DNA from: Lineus longissimus
Taxonomy: Eukaryota > Nemertea > Pilidiophora > Heteronemertea > Lineidae
DNA: 60,000 nucleotides
Direction: 5' to 3'
NCBI RefSeq assembly: GCF_910592395.1
Contig: NC_088308.1
Coordinates: 17,749,501-17,809,500, forward strand
Of the stretch, positions 1 to 47,399 are shown in pieces. The first letter of the stretch is position 1. Each line of letters begins with the position of its first letter. The notes under the pieces are model-generated. The model worked only from the letters and a program-made list of their open reading frames with translations. It had not been told where the DNA came from and did no database searches. The position numbers were made by a program, and so were the translations under genes.

Positions 1-259
1 TGGCACACTCACCGGTAATCCTGTAGCAATTTATCACCAATACAGTACGTTTTATACACACTGGTGTCGGTTTCGGTTGCAGCGAAATATTCATAGCTTC
101 TCAATGGATTTGCCCTTCAGTTCAAACAAATGACACAGATCAACCTAATGACATCTTTTCCCACACTTGCAGCAATATCGCATTATCGGGGCCGCGTCCT
201 TGGACGATATCCAACTTAGCATAACCAAATAAACTGAAAATCTATTTAATTTTACACAG

Positions 260-34946
<34,687 letters not shown>

Positions 34947-36680
34947 TAGCACATTGCGTATCACTTGTGTCTCTTGTCTGAAAGTGAAGAAAGGTAATTG
35001 CTGTCGTGGTGTCGAGAATTTTGTCTGAAAAAGCGAACAATGTTATGTTGTCAAGACTTTTGTCTGAAAAAGGCAATTACTACCGGTGTGAAGTCAAGAC
35101 TTTTGTCTGAAAAAGGCAATTACTACCGGTGTGAAGTCAAGACTTGTGTTTGAAAAAGGCAATTACCGGTGTGATGTCAAGACTTTTGTCTGAAAAAGGC
35201 AATTACTGATAGGATCTAAGGACTTGTGTTAGAAAAAGGTAATAAGGGCCTAATCTTACAGTTACAGTATAAGGACTCTCGGTTTCAAGTATTATTAGCA
35301 GCGTATCAGTCAAAGACAAAAACAATGTTGTGCTCTGATTATATCAAATGGGCATTCTTGAGAGAAGAGCTTCAAAATCTCCTTATGACAGCATTTGTTA
35401 TTTATAAAAGCAATTCATTATATGATATGATATGTAATAATGATTATAAACGGTGTTGTGTCGATGTTGTCCATCCACAATAATATGCACATCAATCTAC
35501 CTTTCTACTAAATGTACTAAATGTACTGGGTAGCCTTCCTCTAGAGGCATCTTGAGAACTTTTCATTCAACACCTGAAAAGCACTATAAGGGAAAGATTC
35601 TTCATCAAAACTTTTGAGCAATTCTCCACCTGAAATGATAGAATACCAATATTCTCTGACACCAAAATTTGATTTATTGATTGATTGATTTTACATATTT
35701 ATGACAAATGGTTCCAGCTTTAATCTTGCCGGAATACTAAAACTGTGTAAATGATGCAAGACATTTTGAAAGTATGCCGCCACCATACGCAATATAAGCT
35801 GATGAGCACCATGCACGTAGTGTCCATCAAAGGCCTCGTACGATTAAAGGCATATGTCAGTTGCATGTATCAATTTTCTGATTGCTGCATGTTAATTTAG
35901 AGTATGTGTGCACTTGGATTTGTCAAATGAAACATACAACAAGGTTATCGTTTGTTATCTTACAAAAACCGGGCAAGTTTTTTTTGTGCTGCTATGGCAG
36001 AAGCCTGTGTCATTTAAATGAAAATAACTACCAACTTTTGGCGTAGGTTAACTATATACATGTATATCACTGAAAATTGATTCTTGCTTGTGACTTTGCC
36101 TTCTCTGCATATACATGTAACACGCTTCAAACTTAGGTGACTTCATGGTGCTAGAGGTTAACAAGTAAAGCGTATGATCCATGTCCCATGCATATCAGTT
36201 AGATCACCTCAATGTATGATCATAATACTTATTTTTTAATGAAGTGTTGTCAGTTGCATCATGTATTTGAAAACAATTTGTGATTTTATCATGTAAGGAA
36301 AGAATTGAAACATCGTGGTTTTAGAAATTGGAAACTGAAAGTTTTAAGAGTATGATTTGGGACCAATATATGAACTGTTAATTTGAATATAATTTGAGTT
36401 CAAGACATTGTCTTTATTAATAAAAACGTGGCATTATTCATATGCTCTGGTTGTAATGATACTACTCATGGGTCCTACTTCATACACCCTGACTTACAAG
36501 GTTTTGGTACAGTGGCTCATGTAGTATTTGTAGGCCAGTGCACCTGTGGTCCTTGGATGATTGTACACAAACTTATTTAACCTGCAACATCCCACATCAT
36601 TATGCATTTGTTACCACAGTTTTATTTTCAATATACTAGTACTTTTATGAACATGTATCAAATATAGAAGCTCAAATAAA
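34947..36680 (+). other. BAHCC1-like 3' UTR with poly(A) signals
   Basis: This AT-rich non-coding stretch follows the stop codon. It opens with a 40-43 bp tandem array (34974-35242). AATAAA hexamers occur at 36419-36424 and 36675-36680; the latter is my best guess for the 3' end. No other gene is visible. Confidence 0.55.
34974..35242 (+). repeat. 40-43 bp tandem repeat in the 3' UTR
   Basis: Units read roughly TTGTCTGAAAAAGGCAATTA followed by CYACCGGTGTGAAGTCAAGAC. The TGTYTGAAAAA motif recurs near 35061, 35104, 35147, 35187 and 35227 (spacing 43, 43, 40, 40), with decayed units upstream. It lies wholly after the stop codon. Confidence 0.8.
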
Positions 36681-39600
36681 ATGTTTTAATTCAGCAAGTG
36701 ACCGGCAATATTGTTTTGAAATGACTCGCTGGTCATAAATATGCAACTTTTCCAGTCTCACGATAAATATAACAGGGATAGGATCGAAAAACAAAAAACA
36801 GTATGTTACAAGTGACTTCTGACACAAATTTCCCAAACAACTTGTGATGTCATCACATTTGTAGACGTTGTTTTAAGTGATGCTTCACAGATGCTGTACA
36901 CAGTGATGTCACACGAACCGTTTTCCGTTTTTTGCTTATAACTACTTTGACTCCTACGCATAGTAGGCCTAATCTATGCTTGATATAACTTAGATTTTAC
37001 GGCGCGTAATTCTCATCATGCCGGAGTTGATAGTAAATTTTATTTTATTTGAGCTTTAACTTGCATTTACTTATGTTGTGTAACTTTGTGAAAGGACACA
37101 CCGGCTGGTACCTTCATTTGGTGTGTAATTGAGAAGAATAGAGGGACCATTGATCCGATTATTGAACATTTCGAGTGAGAAAAGGGAAACCTATCGAGTT
37201 GGTCAATGTAAACTTGTTTACTATGCTTATATTCAACATACCGGAAATTTAAAATCTCTTCTCAAAGGTCAATCACTGATCAAGCCAATGATATGCATGC
37301 CAGCAAAAAATACATTTTGAAGTGACATGTTTTTGATGTCAGTCATAGACCAGAGCATTGACTTCGTAAAATTTCACAGGATCTGCTCATGGAATTATAA
37401 AACACTGTGGACAGACGTACAGGCTATATTACTTCTATTGCGGGACTGGGTCATTTTACTTTTTTTGGGGTCTGGCGAGTAAAGGATATCTGACAGTTCG
37501 TTTTGGTTTATCCGCAATGGACAAAATAATCTATCAGTGGATCACAGACCTAAATACAAGGTATCTACATGTTTTTCTGCAGTGGAATTGTTCAGTTCCA
37601 GAGTATAGCCTGTATGTTTGTCCACATACAGTGTAGAAGTATACAAGATTGTGTACGCATCTTAATGGAATGCCCTGTAGTATCAAATCATCAGACAAAT
37701 TGAGCCATTTTGGCTGTTTTCTCTAGGGTTGAATATTTGCATTGTGGATTATAAAAGGCAATGATATGCTATTTTGCATATCTCTAGGTTTTATTGCATA
37801 TCTACAGATGTCTTTTCTGAAGAGAATGCTGTGTGTATGCCTGTTTGACATCACTGGATGCTGGCATACTAGAATGTTGACTGCTGAAGTTTGTACTCGA
37901 AAGTGATTGTACATATATATGCATTGTAGGGTTCATAGGATAATTAGAGGATATGATATGTGAGGTTAGCTCAGGGAAAGGAGATTATATTACTTGTTTC
38001 TCGGGCATGTAGCTCATCCTAGGTTGTGCTGATTGGCTTATGATGTATCCTCTGTCTTTGCTTGAAAGAAATATGTGAACCGTGGATAAAACTGGAACAA
38101 GAATGAATTTTGAACAAAGATTTGGAAATTGACTATTGTGTAAAATTGGAATAATCAATTACCGGTATTTTTTGCATCTTCGAAAAACACATTTTTTACC
38201 TTCCAGTCTGGCAGCGCTGCGGTTCTGTTGTTTCTTATTGCAGCCCAACTCGAATTGATTCTCTCGGGATGACTGTTGGGATATATAAAACGAATTTATA
38301 CTATATAGTGCAAGATTATTTTTGGATGACATGTGCTAAAATACTTATTTCACCAAGAGATTATGGATTGTCTCTTTCGATATAATATAACTTATATTTG
38401 TCCACAAATGAGATTTCTTGAACTAAGCCAGAGAAACATTTTTATGTTGTTTTTTTTTTTAATTCAGATTAAAGAAAAAGAAATTTACGACAAATTTATA
38501 TGTCTTGTGATTTTGGTTTCAAGTTATAGACCAATTACTAATTTGCTACTGTTTAGATCTATTCGGATGAACTTTGTGAAAGGCTGACAATAACTTTTTG
38601 GTGTCCGTTCTCGATTTTAAAAAGCATGAGCAGGCACGTACTTCTGAAATGGATAACAGTATTGGGCCCGACTTTTGGTAAGTTGGTGGCCATTTTGGAT
38701 TTTGGCTGCCATTTTAACTTTGTGGAAAATCAAGGGTGGCGCCCATGTAGTTTAGTTGAAAGAGATGGTCTCAGAACAACACTAAGAAACCATTGAAGGC
38801 GAAAAGTCAGTTTTTCCTATGCCCAGGCATGTCTAAAGTATATTTGGTTTGCAAAAATACCCGCCCAGCCACTTTGAAATCGCCCAAACATTCACAAATA
38901 CCACCGGCAACTGGACTTTATTATAACATAAAAGTCAAATCAACTTATAATCAAATTCATTCTGAACAATCATGGACATTTGGAAGAAATATACAACTTA
39001 ACAAGTAGATTGTTTGAAATGGTTAAACTGTTGTTCTTTCATGGAAAACTCCAGTTGCCTTTGGAACAGGTGATGACAAAATGGTTGAATTACAGTAAAA
39101 CAAATCATCTATTAGGAGGGGGAAGCACTCTCAGATGAGTTCTCGGTAATTAAAATAAGGGGTAGAAATTCTCCTCCCCCTGCCAAAACATATAACGTCA
39201 TATCTTAGAGTAACCAGACTGAATTTAGTTCGGTTCCTCTAAGGTCATATTGAAAGCTTACCATATTATTCCAAGTGTGTAAATAAGAATAGTAAAATGC
39301 GCTGTTAGGGCTCTTAGTATAATATACTTGCACATGTACTTGATGATATAAGTATCTGAAACTGAAAGTCACATATTTTCAGATGAGTGGGCGAAAACGT
39401 ACTATATACATATATACATATAAATTGTATAGTAACTACCGTAAATGATATGCTATATGGATATGATTGTTCACATATAGACAATGAACATTGTTGGAGA
39501 CATTTTATTATAAAAGATACAAATAAAAATCACAAAATAATTTCTCAAAATGTGTTGGAGATCTTTTGATTTTGTGTGCAAGGGTTGGTGTCTTGTCAAC

Positions 39601-40890
39601 ATAGTCACGTTATTGTTCTGGAGGAATTTGATAGTGGGGAGGTTGTGTTTCAATACATGCAATATGAACTTCGCACGTGGATGAAATTACTTCGGTGTCC
39701 GGCTTAATAAGTACGGTTCAGCTCAGCCAAACAAAATGCCCTTCAAAAACAGTCACCCACCTGATCATACAGGCTCCATCTATGCAGTCCATTTCATCAT
39801 CCTAATCGTCCTTTAGGCCCTACTTGCTTGATCGGGCGACAGGGCGAGGCCGCCCACTGCGTCTGGAGTGCAGCTCCATATAGGAGTATCTGGCAGTGTA
39901 TACGATGATGTGCAGGCTCTGTAATGACCACATGTATACTGCATCCTGAGATACTAGCAAGGCTTTTCTTTATCGTCATACCAAAAATTGAAATATCAAC
40001 AGACGGAGTATTTATTGAAAAATTGGTTATGCCAGGATTTGATCACAGGTGCAAGTGCAATCGGCTCATGCTGTCCCGGGCATGCTGTCCACTGGACCAA
40101 GATGCAATTGACCGGCTTCCTGTTCCTGAGAGCGGGAAATTCAAAAGATCACGTTGCTGGCCGGACAACTTGGGCATGTGATATGTTGGTTTTTTATACC
40201 GTGCAAAAATATATAGCTTCTAGCAGGACCGTGACTTCTCCGAACAGGATAATGGAAAAGTCATTGAACTGCAATAAACAATGCACTAGAACGCGGTGTA
40301 ACCATAGGCCTGTCTGAAATTCACATGCTTATGTTGATCGCCAATTAACTAGGCCTACAGTTGGAGTTTGACTTCATGGAGATAGGCCTATAAATAGGTG
40401 ACAGAAAATCTTTTCTTCTTAGTTCAGTCATCAGTCATATAGTTTGCCTAATTGATCTTTTCGTTTCCAAATTCGGAAAAAGGTCTGTGTCAAACCGGGA
40501 AGTACTTGACTCGGCCGGGGGCGGGGGGGGGGCGGGGTGGGGGGGCGGGGTGGGGTACTTGGGATGGGTGCAGCCCTCAATATAATATTGCAAACTCTAT
40601 ACCGTATACCAAATACATTCTGCAGTGATCTCAGTGCCGGTGTAACATCTGTGGTTGTTTCCCATGTGTCAGTGTTTCCAAACAATAGGCAGCTAGAGAG
40701 ACCATGACTTTTCAATAGGGGGGATACACAGAAAAACACAGAAAAAATCTATTTTTGAGCGTTCCCAAACAATGAGGGGAAACACTCAAAAACAGAAACA
40801 CTCAAAAACATTACACCGGTTTAACAGTTTTTGGTGTCTTAGGCTAGGATAAAGTGTACGGTATGAACCCAACTAAAAAAAGGCCTAGGC
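36681..40890. other. Intergenic AT-rich DNA
   Basis: This 4.2 kb stretch has no spliced coding signal that I could assemble. It contains AT-rich sequence, scattered TACATGTA words, and one G-rich block near 40513-40556. Confidence 0.5.
40513..40556 (+). repeat. G-rich tract with quadruplex potential
   Basis: The plus strand has successive runs of four or more G separated by single C or T bases (GGGGGCGGGGGGGGGGCGGG type). This easily satisfies the G4 pattern. Confidence 0.75.
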
Positions 40891-40894
40891 CCCT

Positions 40895-41180
40895 ACACTT
40901 GATCAGGATATCATATTCCGCCTCCGAACTGACCGGCCATTGCTGACTACAACACCAACTGTTCCACAAGTTTGGAATCGGAGAGAGTGACATGTGCCCC
41001 TGCAATTCCGAACCGATGTCTGTCAACTGGCGCCACATCCTGTCCAAGTGCCCTGACCTAGCAGCCCTAAGGGAGAAGATATGGCCATCGAGAACCTCCA
41101 TCAAGGACCAGTTGTACGGTTGTGAGGGCACTAACATTGGAATAACGCTAAAAGCAGTAGTTGGTTTTAGGGTTGGCCGT
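40895..41180 (+). mobile_element. Decayed non-LTR retrotransposon 3' end (RNase H-like tail)
   Basis: In frame with 40992, HKFGIGESDMCPCNSEP is followed by WRHILSKCPDLAALREKIWP and ends at a TAG near 41180. C-x-C...H-x-L-x-x-CP-x-x-x-x-LR is typical of the end of RT/RNase H polyproteins of Jockey/CR1-type LINEs. Upstream, a small insertion and an in-frame TGA break the RTGHC motif, so it is a pseudogene. Confidence 0.65.
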
Positions 41181-42572
41181 TAGGCGCCGCAGGCTCATGT
41201 GCGCGTGTTAGCTGCGCGCGCACTAGCTGCCCTGAGACTGTGTATTTAAGGTGTAAATAAATGCACGTGTATAAACACAGACAATGACATGTCAGCCGGC
41301 TTTTTCAAACGAGGGAGATTGAACATGAAAACAAGACAAAACATAACATAAAATTTGCATCAATCGATATTAAACCTTGACCAGAGCCTACATCATCGGA
41401 ATGTCTTGGGCTAGCTAGTAGAAATCCGAGAATGTCTGATTTAACGAGCAGAAAATGTTAGAATCACGGTGCTGCCCTGATCACGCCCACTTCTGACTTT
41501 TCTGTGTATTGTGAATTTTGTGTGTTCCAACGCTAACCCTAACCCTGATAACCTCACCAGTTGCTCAAAAACTGCATTGATGGTTCGGTAAAGGTAGGAA
41601 ATATAATAATATTACATGAAACATGGCTTTATATTGAAATAAAAGTTTGTTCATATGATATAAAGTCACTTAAGCTAAGGACACTTAAACTTTGTCACAT
41701 CCTTCCTCCTTGTCTGTTTTAACACTTTCTCTGATTTCATTTGTGATTTATCCCAAGGTCTATTGTTTTTCTGTTACAAAGGAGATATGTAGTGTTCCTT
41801 TATGCATAGAAAACTGGTTTGAATGAGTTATTTTTTAACAAAAACAAATGATGTGGAAGACAAAATTATGACTGTCCTTCAGAAAATGGCATTTTCAACT
41901 CGTTCGGCACCACCAACAACCGAGAAAAATGTAAAAGACCGTTGGTCTTGAATTAGATCTGTGCAGAATTGGGAATATATCAGGAAATTGTCCCAGTGGA
42001 TGAGGTGATTTTAGGCAATTCTTAGGCATATTGCATTAGGTCTTATTTTGGCCCTTTTTGACCGATCTAACCCTTATATTTTCTGTAATTCACACTGAAC
42101 AACTTACTTTTAGTCCGTTTCATCATTTGTAATCCCCTCATACCAAAAACAGATAAAAAAAACTATAATTCATAATTTTAGGTTTTTCGGTTGACTTTAA
42201 CTGAGAATCCTTATAGACCCCAACCCTTAGTACCTGATTTATCAGTCGAATATGGCAAATATACTTTTTTTGGTGGAAATGATCTGGAACAATCATTTAT
42301 TCATATAAAGCTGGTATATATGTCCATCGCACGGTAAATTTGTTTTTTAATTGAATTTTTTTGAAAATAGCCCCAAAAAGTACCCCGCCCAATATTGAAA
42401 GGGTCCATTTGAACCCTCCAAACGTAGTCGATTTGCACCGAATGCTAAATAATGTTGAGATCTATGCCCTACCAACAAAATATGATGAAATGAAAACATT
42501 CGTAATGTCTAGCTGTAATTTCAGCCATTATCTAAAGAGCCCCTTCCGCCACCTCTTTTCTGTTATATTCCT
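41181..42572. other. Intergenic DNA without recognised features
   Basis: AT-rich. A double CTAACCCTAACCCT occurs at 41532-41546 but is too short to be telomeric. Nothing else is supported. Confidence 0.5.
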
Positions 42573-44061
42573 GATGGAGACAAGTCTTCAGTGTGCTGTC
42601 CCAATCAATCAACAAGATAGTCTCATAGAGATGATATTTATAGAGACAAGTATTCAGTGTGCCCTCCCAATAAGTCAACAAAATGTCGCATGGAGGTGTC
42701 ACTTATGGACACATGACTGTCTTGTCTCAATCAGACAACAAGATTGTCATTTAAGAGATTCCCTTTTGGAGGCAAGTCTTCGATGTGCTGCCCCAATCAG
42801 CAAGGTGTCCTCATATAGATGTCACTTATGGAAACATAGTCTTGTCTCAATCAGAATACAAGATGGTATCAACAAGATGTCCCTTTTGGAGGCAAGTTTT
42901 CAGTGTGCTCTCGAAGGGATGCCACTAGAGACAGGTCTTCAATGTGCTGTCACAATCAGCCTACAAGGTGTCCGCGTACATATGTCACTTATGGAGACAT
43001 GTCTTGTCTCAACCAGACAACTAGATGGTCTCAAAGACATGTCCCTTTTTGAGGCAAGTCTTTATTGTGCTGTCGAAGGGATGCCACTTATAGAGACAAG
43101 TCTTCAATGTGCTGTCACAATCAGCCAACAAGGTGTCCTCATACATATGTCACTTATGAAGACATGTCTTGTCTCAATCAGACAACTAGATGGTCTCAAA
43201 GACATGTCCCTTTTTGATGCAAGTCTTCAGTGTGCTCTCGAATGGATGTCTTTTATGGAGACAAGTCTTCAATGTGCTGTCACAATCAGCCAACAAGGTG
43301 TCCTCATACATATGTCACTTATGGAGACATGTCTTTTCTCAATCAGACAACTAGATGGTCTCAAAGACGTGTCCCTTTTTGAGGCAAGTCTTTAGTGAGT
43401 TGTCGAAGGGATGCCACTTATAGAGACAGGTCTTCAATGTGCTGTCACAATCAGCCAACAAGGTGTCCTCATACATACGTCACTTATGAAGACATGTCTT
43501 GTCTCAATCAGACAACTAGATGGTCTCAAAGACATGTCCCTTTTTGAGGCAAGTCTTCAGTTTACTCTTGAATGGATGTCTTTTACGGAGACAAGTCTTG
43601 AATGTGCTGTCACAATCAGCCAACAAGGTGTCCTCATACAGATGTCACTCTTGGAGACTTGTCTTGTCCAATCAGACAACAAGATGGTCTCATAGAGATG
43701 TCCTTTATGGACGCGTATCTTCAGTGTGCGTGCTGCACCGAACAGACAACAAGGTGGTCTCATTGAGATGTCACTTATGGAGACTATGGTGTGCTGTCCT
43801 GATCAGACAAAAAGGGGGTCTCAAATGGATGTGTTCGGTGTGGTCTCAAAGGTATGTAGGCATGTCTTCAGTGTGGTGTCCCAATCGGTCAACAATATTT
43901 TCTCGTAGAGTCTAGAGCGTTCCTTATGGAGGGAAGTCTTCGGTGTGCAGTCCTAATCGGACACCAAGATGTTCTCAAAGAGATATTGCTTATGGAGCCA
44001 TGTCTTGGTGTGCAGTCTTTAACAGACAACAAGGTGGTCTCACAGAGATGTCACTGTGATA
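42573..44061 (+). repeat. Minisatellite with 165-bp higher-order unit
   Basis: Monomers of about 55 bp (ATGGAGACAAGTCTTCAATG followed by TGCTGTCMCAATCAG) are organised in the middle part into three-monomer units of 57, 42 and 66 bp. The CAAGGTGTCC marker recurs at 42966, 43131, 43296, 43461 and 43626, exactly 165 bases apart. The flanks hold diverged single monomers. Because 165 is divisible by three, one frame stays open from 42361 to 43395. Confidence 0.9.
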
Positions 44062-44393
44062 CAAAGAAGAGTCACAGAAATGAACTTTAGCCTAGTGAAA
44101 AAGATAATAGACAAGGCGATAGATTTCAGGTCATTTAATTATTATTATCTGCTCTGCTCATTGCCCACACCAAACCCTTATTCAAGACTTTAAAATCATT
44201 AGAAGTAACAGATATACACACTCTACTACAAATGAAGTTTCTACACAAATTTTTCAATAATTGGGATCTGGGTTACTTCATTCATGCATCAAAACAAATG
44301 ACCAAATACATCCTCACAATACTAGAAACGGGCAGAAATCAATAATCCCACGATCCCGACTTAACATTAGGAAAAAATACCATTTTTGTCACT

Positions 44394-44571
44394 CAGTAGA
44401 ACCTCTCTATTAAGGACACCATCGGGACTGCCAAATGCTGTCCTTAATAGAGAGGTGTCCTGATTAGAGAGGTCATATTGAATGGAAAGTACCAATTTGG
44501 GACCAAAACTAGTGTCCTTAATAGTGAGGTTGTCCTTCATAGAGAGGTATCCGCTAAGGGAGGTTCCACTG
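44394..44571. mobile_element. MITE with CAGTRGAACCTC inverted ends
   Basis: The left end CAGTAGAACCTCTCTATTAA and the right end (reversed) CAGTGGAACCTCCCTTAGCG are near-perfect inverted repeats on a 178-bp body. The body repeats TGTCCTTAATAGAGAGG internally. This is a non-autonomous DNA transposon; a Tc1/pogo type is possible. A clean target duplication is not visible. Confidence 0.65.
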
Positions 44572-45811
44572 TATCTTCAATTCCCTTTCTGCCTTTAAGT
44601 ATCAGGATAAAATTCACACTCACAGTCTTCATGACTTCAATATGTATAAAAATCATTTACGGGGATTATACAGTTCTCGCTGTGTAATTCCACACTTTTA
44701 CATAATGTGTTCACACTTGAACTTTCAATATTCACCACACATTTAATTTTGCCAAACATGATTATCATTTGTACATATGTGGCTGGGGCACTTTAGGTAC
44801 ATTACCACGGTGGCAATTGCAGGACAAGGGCTTTTAAAATTATGTCAGTCATTTCAAACAACTTGATCTGTCTACTACTCTCATATATAATAAGCTCAAA
44901 AGGCCCAAAAACGGTTGTTGTCAGAGAAAAATATTACCGGTACAAGTACTTGCTGGAAATTCTTGCAGCCATTCAGTTCACTGTCATGCTGATTTCAACT
45001 TAACTCAATGAATGTTATCTTGGGACTTGAAGAAATGTGTAATTACCCTACAACTTGGGCACTGTCATGTTTCTCAGGAAAGTCAAGTTTTTCAGATAAA
45101 TGCCAGAAAAAGCCATTATCTCTCGTCAAAGGGGTCTAATTGAGATGAGGCACGAGCGAAGAATGTAAATGTAATGGACGCCATTTTTCAAAACTTTCCA
45201 AGATTACTCAAACAAATTATTACAGAAGATGATTAACGAGTGTTGCGTAAATGAATACGCACATTGTTTGATTACACGACACACCTCAATCTTTTATTTT
45301 AACTTTATATTCAAAACTTAAACATTGTGTTTCTTGCGAATGACCAATGGTGCGCAGTCAACCTCTTGAATCCCGGTGACCGACCAGTCAGTCATTTTGA
45401 AATAATGTTTTTTTCCCCAACGACCGACAGGTCGGTCTCAGTAATATTTTTATTCCCTTGAGCTGGGACGCTATTTTATTGCTGGTTTTCTGTTTGATGT
45501 ACAGTAGGGTCGGTTAGAGCATGCCTGGGTAGATGGTGCCTCGTCACCGGACTTTGGTGGTTGTATGCGGGCGCCATACATCGTGAACGTCAGACCCAAT
45601 TTCGCAACCACGTGACCACCCTGGGATCCCGTGATTTTCAAGTTTTGGGAGTCAAGAGGATAAACGCAGCAAACCAATCTAGAATGATCTGGATCGGTCA
45701 AGATCACTGGTTCCGTGTTAATGGCCCTCACGTGTCTGCATAGGTTATGGTATTCCAACCACTTCAAGCACTTGGTTTGGTACCAAAATTATTAAAGGAC
45801 CTTAGGCATTA
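44572..45811. other. Intergenic DNA without recognised features
   Basis: A 98-codon open frame on the minus strand (45471-45767) has a protein-like look but no splice context or family that I recognise. A palindrome GACCGACAGGTCGGTC sits near 45423. Confidence 0.45.
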
Positions 45812-46159
45812 TTAACCCTTTGGCTCCCGAGGCCTATGTAACGCGATGTACCGAGATTTTTTACCAGTTTTATGCAAAATAACGTAAAAATACTTTTAAA
45901 TATTGTACCTCCTTCATTATGCATCCTTGATTTATAGCCATAGTTCTACCTATTGTTGTGTATTTGGTTGAGACGGTTGTATGTGTAACGACGACAACAA
46001 CGAGTAATGGCGAGGAGTTTAAGATGTCCGCGCCCACCCATGAGAGCACGCGCGATGAACATTTGTAAAGTTTGATTGATTTTGTAGCAAGCAAGGAGAA
46101 ATAAACGTTGTTTTGTTTAAGAGGTTGAGGAGTTATATCAATATACAGTCCCTACAGAA

Positions 46160-47399
46160 CACCTATGATAAAACCCCGTGTTTTTTCAAGACCCGCGTCT
46201 TCGCCGTGTGTCAAAAAACCCGCGGCGCACTTACAGGTTACAGGAAAATTCGTCCCCGGAAAATTCGTCCCCGGATAATTCGTCCCCGAGGATAGTTCGT
46301 CCCTGGAAAGTTCGTCCCCGAGGATAATTCGTCCCCAGAAAATTTTACAAAGTTGAAAGTTTCTGACTTTACTTTCCAAGACTACTCTTAAGTCTTGTCG
46401 AATTGACTGTAGTAATAACTACTACTTTCGATTTTTCTCATTCAGTGTAACATCTCTCTTTACAACCCTACTAGCTAGTTACCTACCCCACTATTTTCAT
46501 AGTAGGTAGAGGTAGGCAGGCGAAATATTTTATTGAAGAATTTAGAGTTTTTCTTTCATTCTGACCAGTAGAAATACTTATTTGTAAAAAAATTAATTAT
46601 TTCGCCTGCTTACCTCTACCCACTATGAAAAGAGGGGAGTAGGTAACTAGCTAGTAGGGTAGTAACTAGAGATATAACACTGAATGTGAAAAGTCGAAAG
46701 TAGTAAGCAGTAGTTATTACTGGAAAGTAATGTCAGAAACTTTCAACTTTTGTTTAATTTTCCTGGGACGAATTATCCTCGGACACGAATTTCCCAGGGA
46801 CGAATTATCCTAGGGGACATATTTTTTTCTGGGGACAAATATTCTGGGGACGAAATTTTGCTCAGGGACGAATTTTCCAGGGACGAATTATCCTCGGGGA
46901 CGAATTTTCCAGGGACGAATTATCCTCGGGGACGAATTATCCGGGGACGAATTATCCGGGGACGAATTTTCCTCGGGGACAAATTTTCCGGGGACGAATT
47001 TTCCTAGGGGACGAATTTTCCGGGGACGAGTTTTCCGGGGACGAATTTTCCTAGAGCCGCACTTACACCTATCAGTTGTGTTAGATAATGATTAATAGCC
47101 CCGGCGACAGGTGCGCTGTAGGTAGGGAGCTCTCCTGTGTTTCTTTCCCGTTGGAGGGGAATTTCGCATGCGCAATACCGAGGCAGCGCCATCTGTCACC
47201 GGATCTTAGAACTTGCAATTGCTGTGTCTATTCAGATTCCACCTATCAAAAACCTGTGTTGAACACGGGTCTAAATTAGCCCCCGATTGGCCGCATCAAG
47301 CTCGATGGGGCTAATAGACACGGGGATTTGACACACGGGTCTATTTAGACACGACAATTCATAGGTGTAAGCGCAAAGGACACGGGGATTTGATAGGTG
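46160..47399. mobile_element. Inverted-repeat element with CACCTAT ends, host of a foldback insertion
   Basis: The left end CACCTATGATAAAACCCCGT and the right end (reversed) CACCTATCAAATCCCCGTGT are imperfect inverted repeats. The flanks are GAA at 46157-46159 and 47400-47402, a possible 3-bp duplication. The words CACGGG and GGTCTA recur inside. Confidence 0.45.
46236..47058. mobile_element. Foldback (FB/MULE-like) element with 15-bp repeat arms
   Basis: The two arms are inverted copies. The outer parts are arrays of a 15-bp unit, GGGGACGAATTTTCC on the right and its complement on the left (about 7 against about 20 copies). The inner parts (about 46346-46530 and 46598-46755) are a unique inverted repeat; the loop is about 65 bases. 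The ends are GGTTACAGGAAAATTCGTCC and, reversed, GGCTCTAGGAAAATTCGTCC. A perfect 9-bp direct repeat GCACTTACA flanks it (46227-46235 and 47059-47067). It has no coding capacity. Confidence 0.85.

Noticed and set aside
41532-41546. CTAACCCTAACCCT, a telomere-like word
   Set aside because: Only two repeat units; no array and no chromosome-end context.
45471-45767. 98-codon minus-strand frame with protein-like composition
   Set aside because: The plus strand is also open here, no splice sites fit, and I recognise no family. It is more likely repeat-derived.
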